The position numbers and the translations under genes were made by a program. Source: Tetmemena sp. SeJ-2015 (Eukaryota > Ciliophora > Spirotrichea > Sporadotrichida > Oxytrichidae). Taken from it: a stretch of DNA of 64,000 nucleotides. The stretch covers positions 1 to 64,000 of the forward strand of contig JAJKFJ010022659.1 of NCBI GenBank assembly GCA_027382625.1, given 5' to 3'. Under the pieces are notes generated by a model. It did no database searches. It was not told the origin of the DNA and was given only the letters and a program-made list of their open reading frames with translations. Positions 61,658-64,000 of this stretch are shown piece after piece; positions within the stretch are counted from its first letter, which is position 1; every line of letters begins with the position of its first letter.

Positions 61658-62270
61658 GAGTTTGAAGGTGACATATTCATTGTCGATGTTGAGGACGACA
61701 CTAGGTCTGGACTGGTAAATTCTCTTGGGGACATCTACCTCCTTGAACTAAAAGCAAAGAGTTTAATCATTTGTAGTCAGCTTACAGCGTTGAGAACGTC
61801 ATCTTGCTTTTGAACGAAGTGCTTGTTAACGAGGTTAACGAAATTGTACTTCTGCTTGAAGTGGCCCTCGTTGAGAGTCTTGGTCTTTCTGAAGGTTGTG
61901 AACTCCTTTCCCATGAATTCCTCAAGATCCACATTGATGTTGCCAGCCATGCCCTCTGTTCTCATTCTCTCTCTTTAATAAAGGGTTAAGCATTTTCTGA
62001 GATAAGGAGGGAGAAGATTAAAGGAGCTGAGAGAGGTGGACTTACCCTCCGTAGCCGAAGAAATTGAAGTCGTTGACTCCTGAGACTGCCTTCAGGCTCT
62101 GCATGATCTTCTGACCCACGATATCAGCTGATTTTGAGTTGGCAAGGATAGCCACAGTCTTGTTCAGTCCACTCTTGCTTGCAGAACTAGACCTGCTTGA
62201 AAATTTCCTCTTCAATTAGAACAAACAGGAAATGAAATAGAAGATGTATGATCAATTAGTTAGATAACAT
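61646..62270 (-). CDS. lpxB: LpxB-like gene, N-terminal part on the opposite strand
   Basis: ATG at 62270; IES 62220-62259 (pointer CTAATTG, 7 bp) yields MLSNQLKRKFSSRSSSASKS, a basic, Ser-rich leader that looks like a mitochondrial targeting sequence. Then NKTVAILANSKSADIVGQKI, MQSLKAVSGVNDFNFFGYGG, RMRTEGMAGNINVDLEEFMG, RPSVVLNIDNEYVTFKLMEE: the acceptor half of LpxB (compare SGD-x-GA, GVGGPRM-x-x-G, KPD-x-x-x-x-ID). Introns: about 61973-62045 and 61748-61785 (GT-AG). It ends at pointer ATGGAGGAGTTC (61646-61657), the same 12 bp that opens the C-terminal part at 50220. Neither half alone is a full protein. Confidence 0.8.
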
Positions 62271-62720
62271 CTTTAGCTGTAGTGCTTATATAAATTGATG
62301 AAGAATAATGATATTATTCGGACTATTCGTGCTTTTGCAAATATTATATTATAAATATTATTATTCAATCCAATTCAAAAGCAAAAAACAATGAAAGAGT
62401 TTAAGCAAGAATAATATTAAATGATAATTAGTAAGTGGAAATCAAACGAATTCATACTTAAAATAAATATCATGAAGATATATTTCTAAAATAGGATCGT
62501 TCAATGAGAAATAAAATAATAAAAATCTGCATTCCGCAAAATAGGATTTTACATTTTTCAAATTTAAATAAAGCACAGCGATATGATATCAATCTTGCTT
62601 CTTAATTTTCTGGACACACCATTTAAAAGGAGACACAGAAAAGAGTAGCATTAGAAATTAAGTTCGAAAACTTAATTCTTAATAGAAAACATTTCTTATC
62701 ATTCAGAAAGCTTGTGAGCT
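62271..62720. other. AT-rich intergenic
   Basis: No coding signal. Confidence 0.35.
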
Positions 62721-62727
62721 TTCCGGG

Positions 62728-62956
62728 TATATGGAACGTGGGCTTAGCATTCACCCTGTCCATTTTGAGCCTGGAACGTGGACTTATTTTTTTTCTTGTG
62801 GACTTTGAGCCTGGAACCTGGACAAAAAAAATTCCTGTCTACTTTGAGCCTGGAACGTGGACTTACACTTTTTCTGTCTACTTTGAGCCGGGAACGTGGA
62901 CTTACATTTTCCTGTCTACTTTGAGCCTGGAACGTGGACTTTGAGCCTGGAACAGG
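62728..62956. repeat. Minisatellite, about five units of 20-50 bp
   Basis: The core TTTGAGCCTGGAACGTGGAC recurs at about 62765, 62804, 62848, 62882 (GCCGGGAACG variant), 62919 and 62939, separated by TTATTTTT/CTTGT or TTACATTTTCCTGTCTAC-like spacers. Unit length varies from about 20 to 46 bp. A 76-codon frame across it is a by-product of the repeat. Confidence 0.85.
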
Positions 62957-64000
62957 GAAATTAAATTTTTAAAAAAAAATGAAAATTTTTTTAAGGGAAA
63001 AATTTATTTTTAAAAAGAAAATTTAAAATTTTAAAAAAATCTTTTCCCATTTTTCTTTCTTAATAAAAGGTTGAATACCTTTTAAAAAAATTTCCCATTT
63101 AAAATTAAAGGGAAAGGGTAAATTCTTTTTTCCAATTTTAAAATTTTTAAAATAAAAAATTTTTTAAAAAAATTAAAAATTTAAAATTATAATTTTTAAA
63201 GAATAAGAATTGATAAATTAAAAAGGAAAAATTTAATTTTTGGGGAATCAGTATGAAGAAAAAATTTTTTACTTAAAATAAAAATTTTTTTAAAAAAAAT
63301 TTCCCCTTGAAAATTAATTTTTTTAAAAATTTAATTTCTTTTTACCCCAAAAAAATTGATAAGCCCCGGGAAGGGGTTTTATCCTTTTAAGAGTTTTTTG
63401 GGAATTTTAAAGTTTAATTATTCAAAATTTATTTAATTTAATCCTAAAAAAAATTTTTTTAAAATTTTAAATGATTTTTTTTTGGAAAGAAAGGCCCCCT
63501 TAAATTAATCCCTATCCAAAATTTAAGGTGACTGGAGATTTAGTTTAAAAGCATTAAGGGTTTTAAACATGCGGGACATAAATAAGTCAGTCCAAAACAG
63601 GTGTTTAACCACGACCTAAAAACCACGTATCAGCCATGAGGGAATTTAATTATAAATCACGCGCCACTCTCTTTTTCAACACAAGGGAGAATCCCCTTTT
63701 TAGAAGTTAACATTTTTTTAATTTCACCGTCAGCTCCCACACTCAGTACATCTGAATCTGCCGGCCTCACCTCGGCGCAGAAAATCCTCAGATTAGGATT
63801 GGTTAGACATGGCATTAGGAAAAAAATCAACATTTTATATCAAATCGATTTAAAAGTATGACTCTTTGGGGAAAAAACGGGGGAAACCCATTTATGTAAC
63901 ATTAATTTTCTGCAATTTTTCCAGTGGGCAGGCATCCCCAAAAAGGCATTTTCCATCACAGGATGCTTTTAGAGTACCACTGAACATACTCGAAACCTTT
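62957..64000. other. AT-rich, homopolymer-inflated sequence, then unassigned DNA to the window end
   Basis: 62957-63520 is almost only A/T runs of 4-9 with a few C/G runs, like 24.1-24.75 kb and 25.6-26.2 kb. 63520-64000 has mixed composition, including a GC-richer patch at about 63730-63800, but no frame or motif I can support. Confidence 0.4.

Overview
The window reads as germline (micronuclear) DNA of a hypotrich ciliate of the Oxytricha/Stylonychia kind. TAA and TAG lie inside clearly conserved coding regions and read as glutamine, and genes end at TGA. Genes are cut into conserved coding blocks (MDSs) separated by AT-rich inserts (IESs). Each insert is bounded by a short direct repeat (pointer); deleting the insert plus one repeat restores the frame and the family sequence. 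I resolved about 40 such junctions by eye. True GT-AG introns (27-73 nt, two longer ones in the kinesin) occur as well. I saw no telomere addition sites. Species cannot be fixed from sequence alone.

Layout. 0-8.5 kb: a UBA/RING ubiquitin-ligase fragment, weakly supported open frames, and the 3' block of a CMGC-type kinase. 8.8-36.7 kb: five tandem omega-type glutathione S-transferase (GST) paralogues (A-E, all plus strand) with different IES sets and pointers. Interleaved are two split paralogues of an unknown gene (X at 17-21 kb, Y at 29-33 kb, plus a third fragment), a small two-intron gene, a TBE-like Tc1/mariner transposon (21.7-25.5 kb) and a small membrane protein. 36.9-39.3 kb: a scrambled TFIIS-like gene whose middle part is inverted and joined through two 12-bp pointers. 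39.4-46.7 kb: hypothetical genes, an eEF1B-gamma-like GST-domain protein and a long Ser/Asn/Gln-rich protein. 46.9-62.3 kb: a dense run of conserved genes: kinesin-13, an LpxB-like glycosyltransferase split into two opposite-strand parts about 10 kb apart and joined by a 12-bp pointer, a coiled-coil protein, PAPS synthase, U5 snRNP 40K WD protein, ELMO-domain protein, a Gln/Ser-rich protein and an ARF-like GTPase. 62.7-64 kb: a minisatellite and AT-rich, homopolymer-inflated sequence.

The genes do not form a metabolic cluster. What links them is genome architecture: each is the precursor of a small somatic chromosome, and two of them need inversion as well as excision to be rebuilt. Several one- or two-base frame breaks and homopolymer-rich stretches suggest some uncorrected assembly error.
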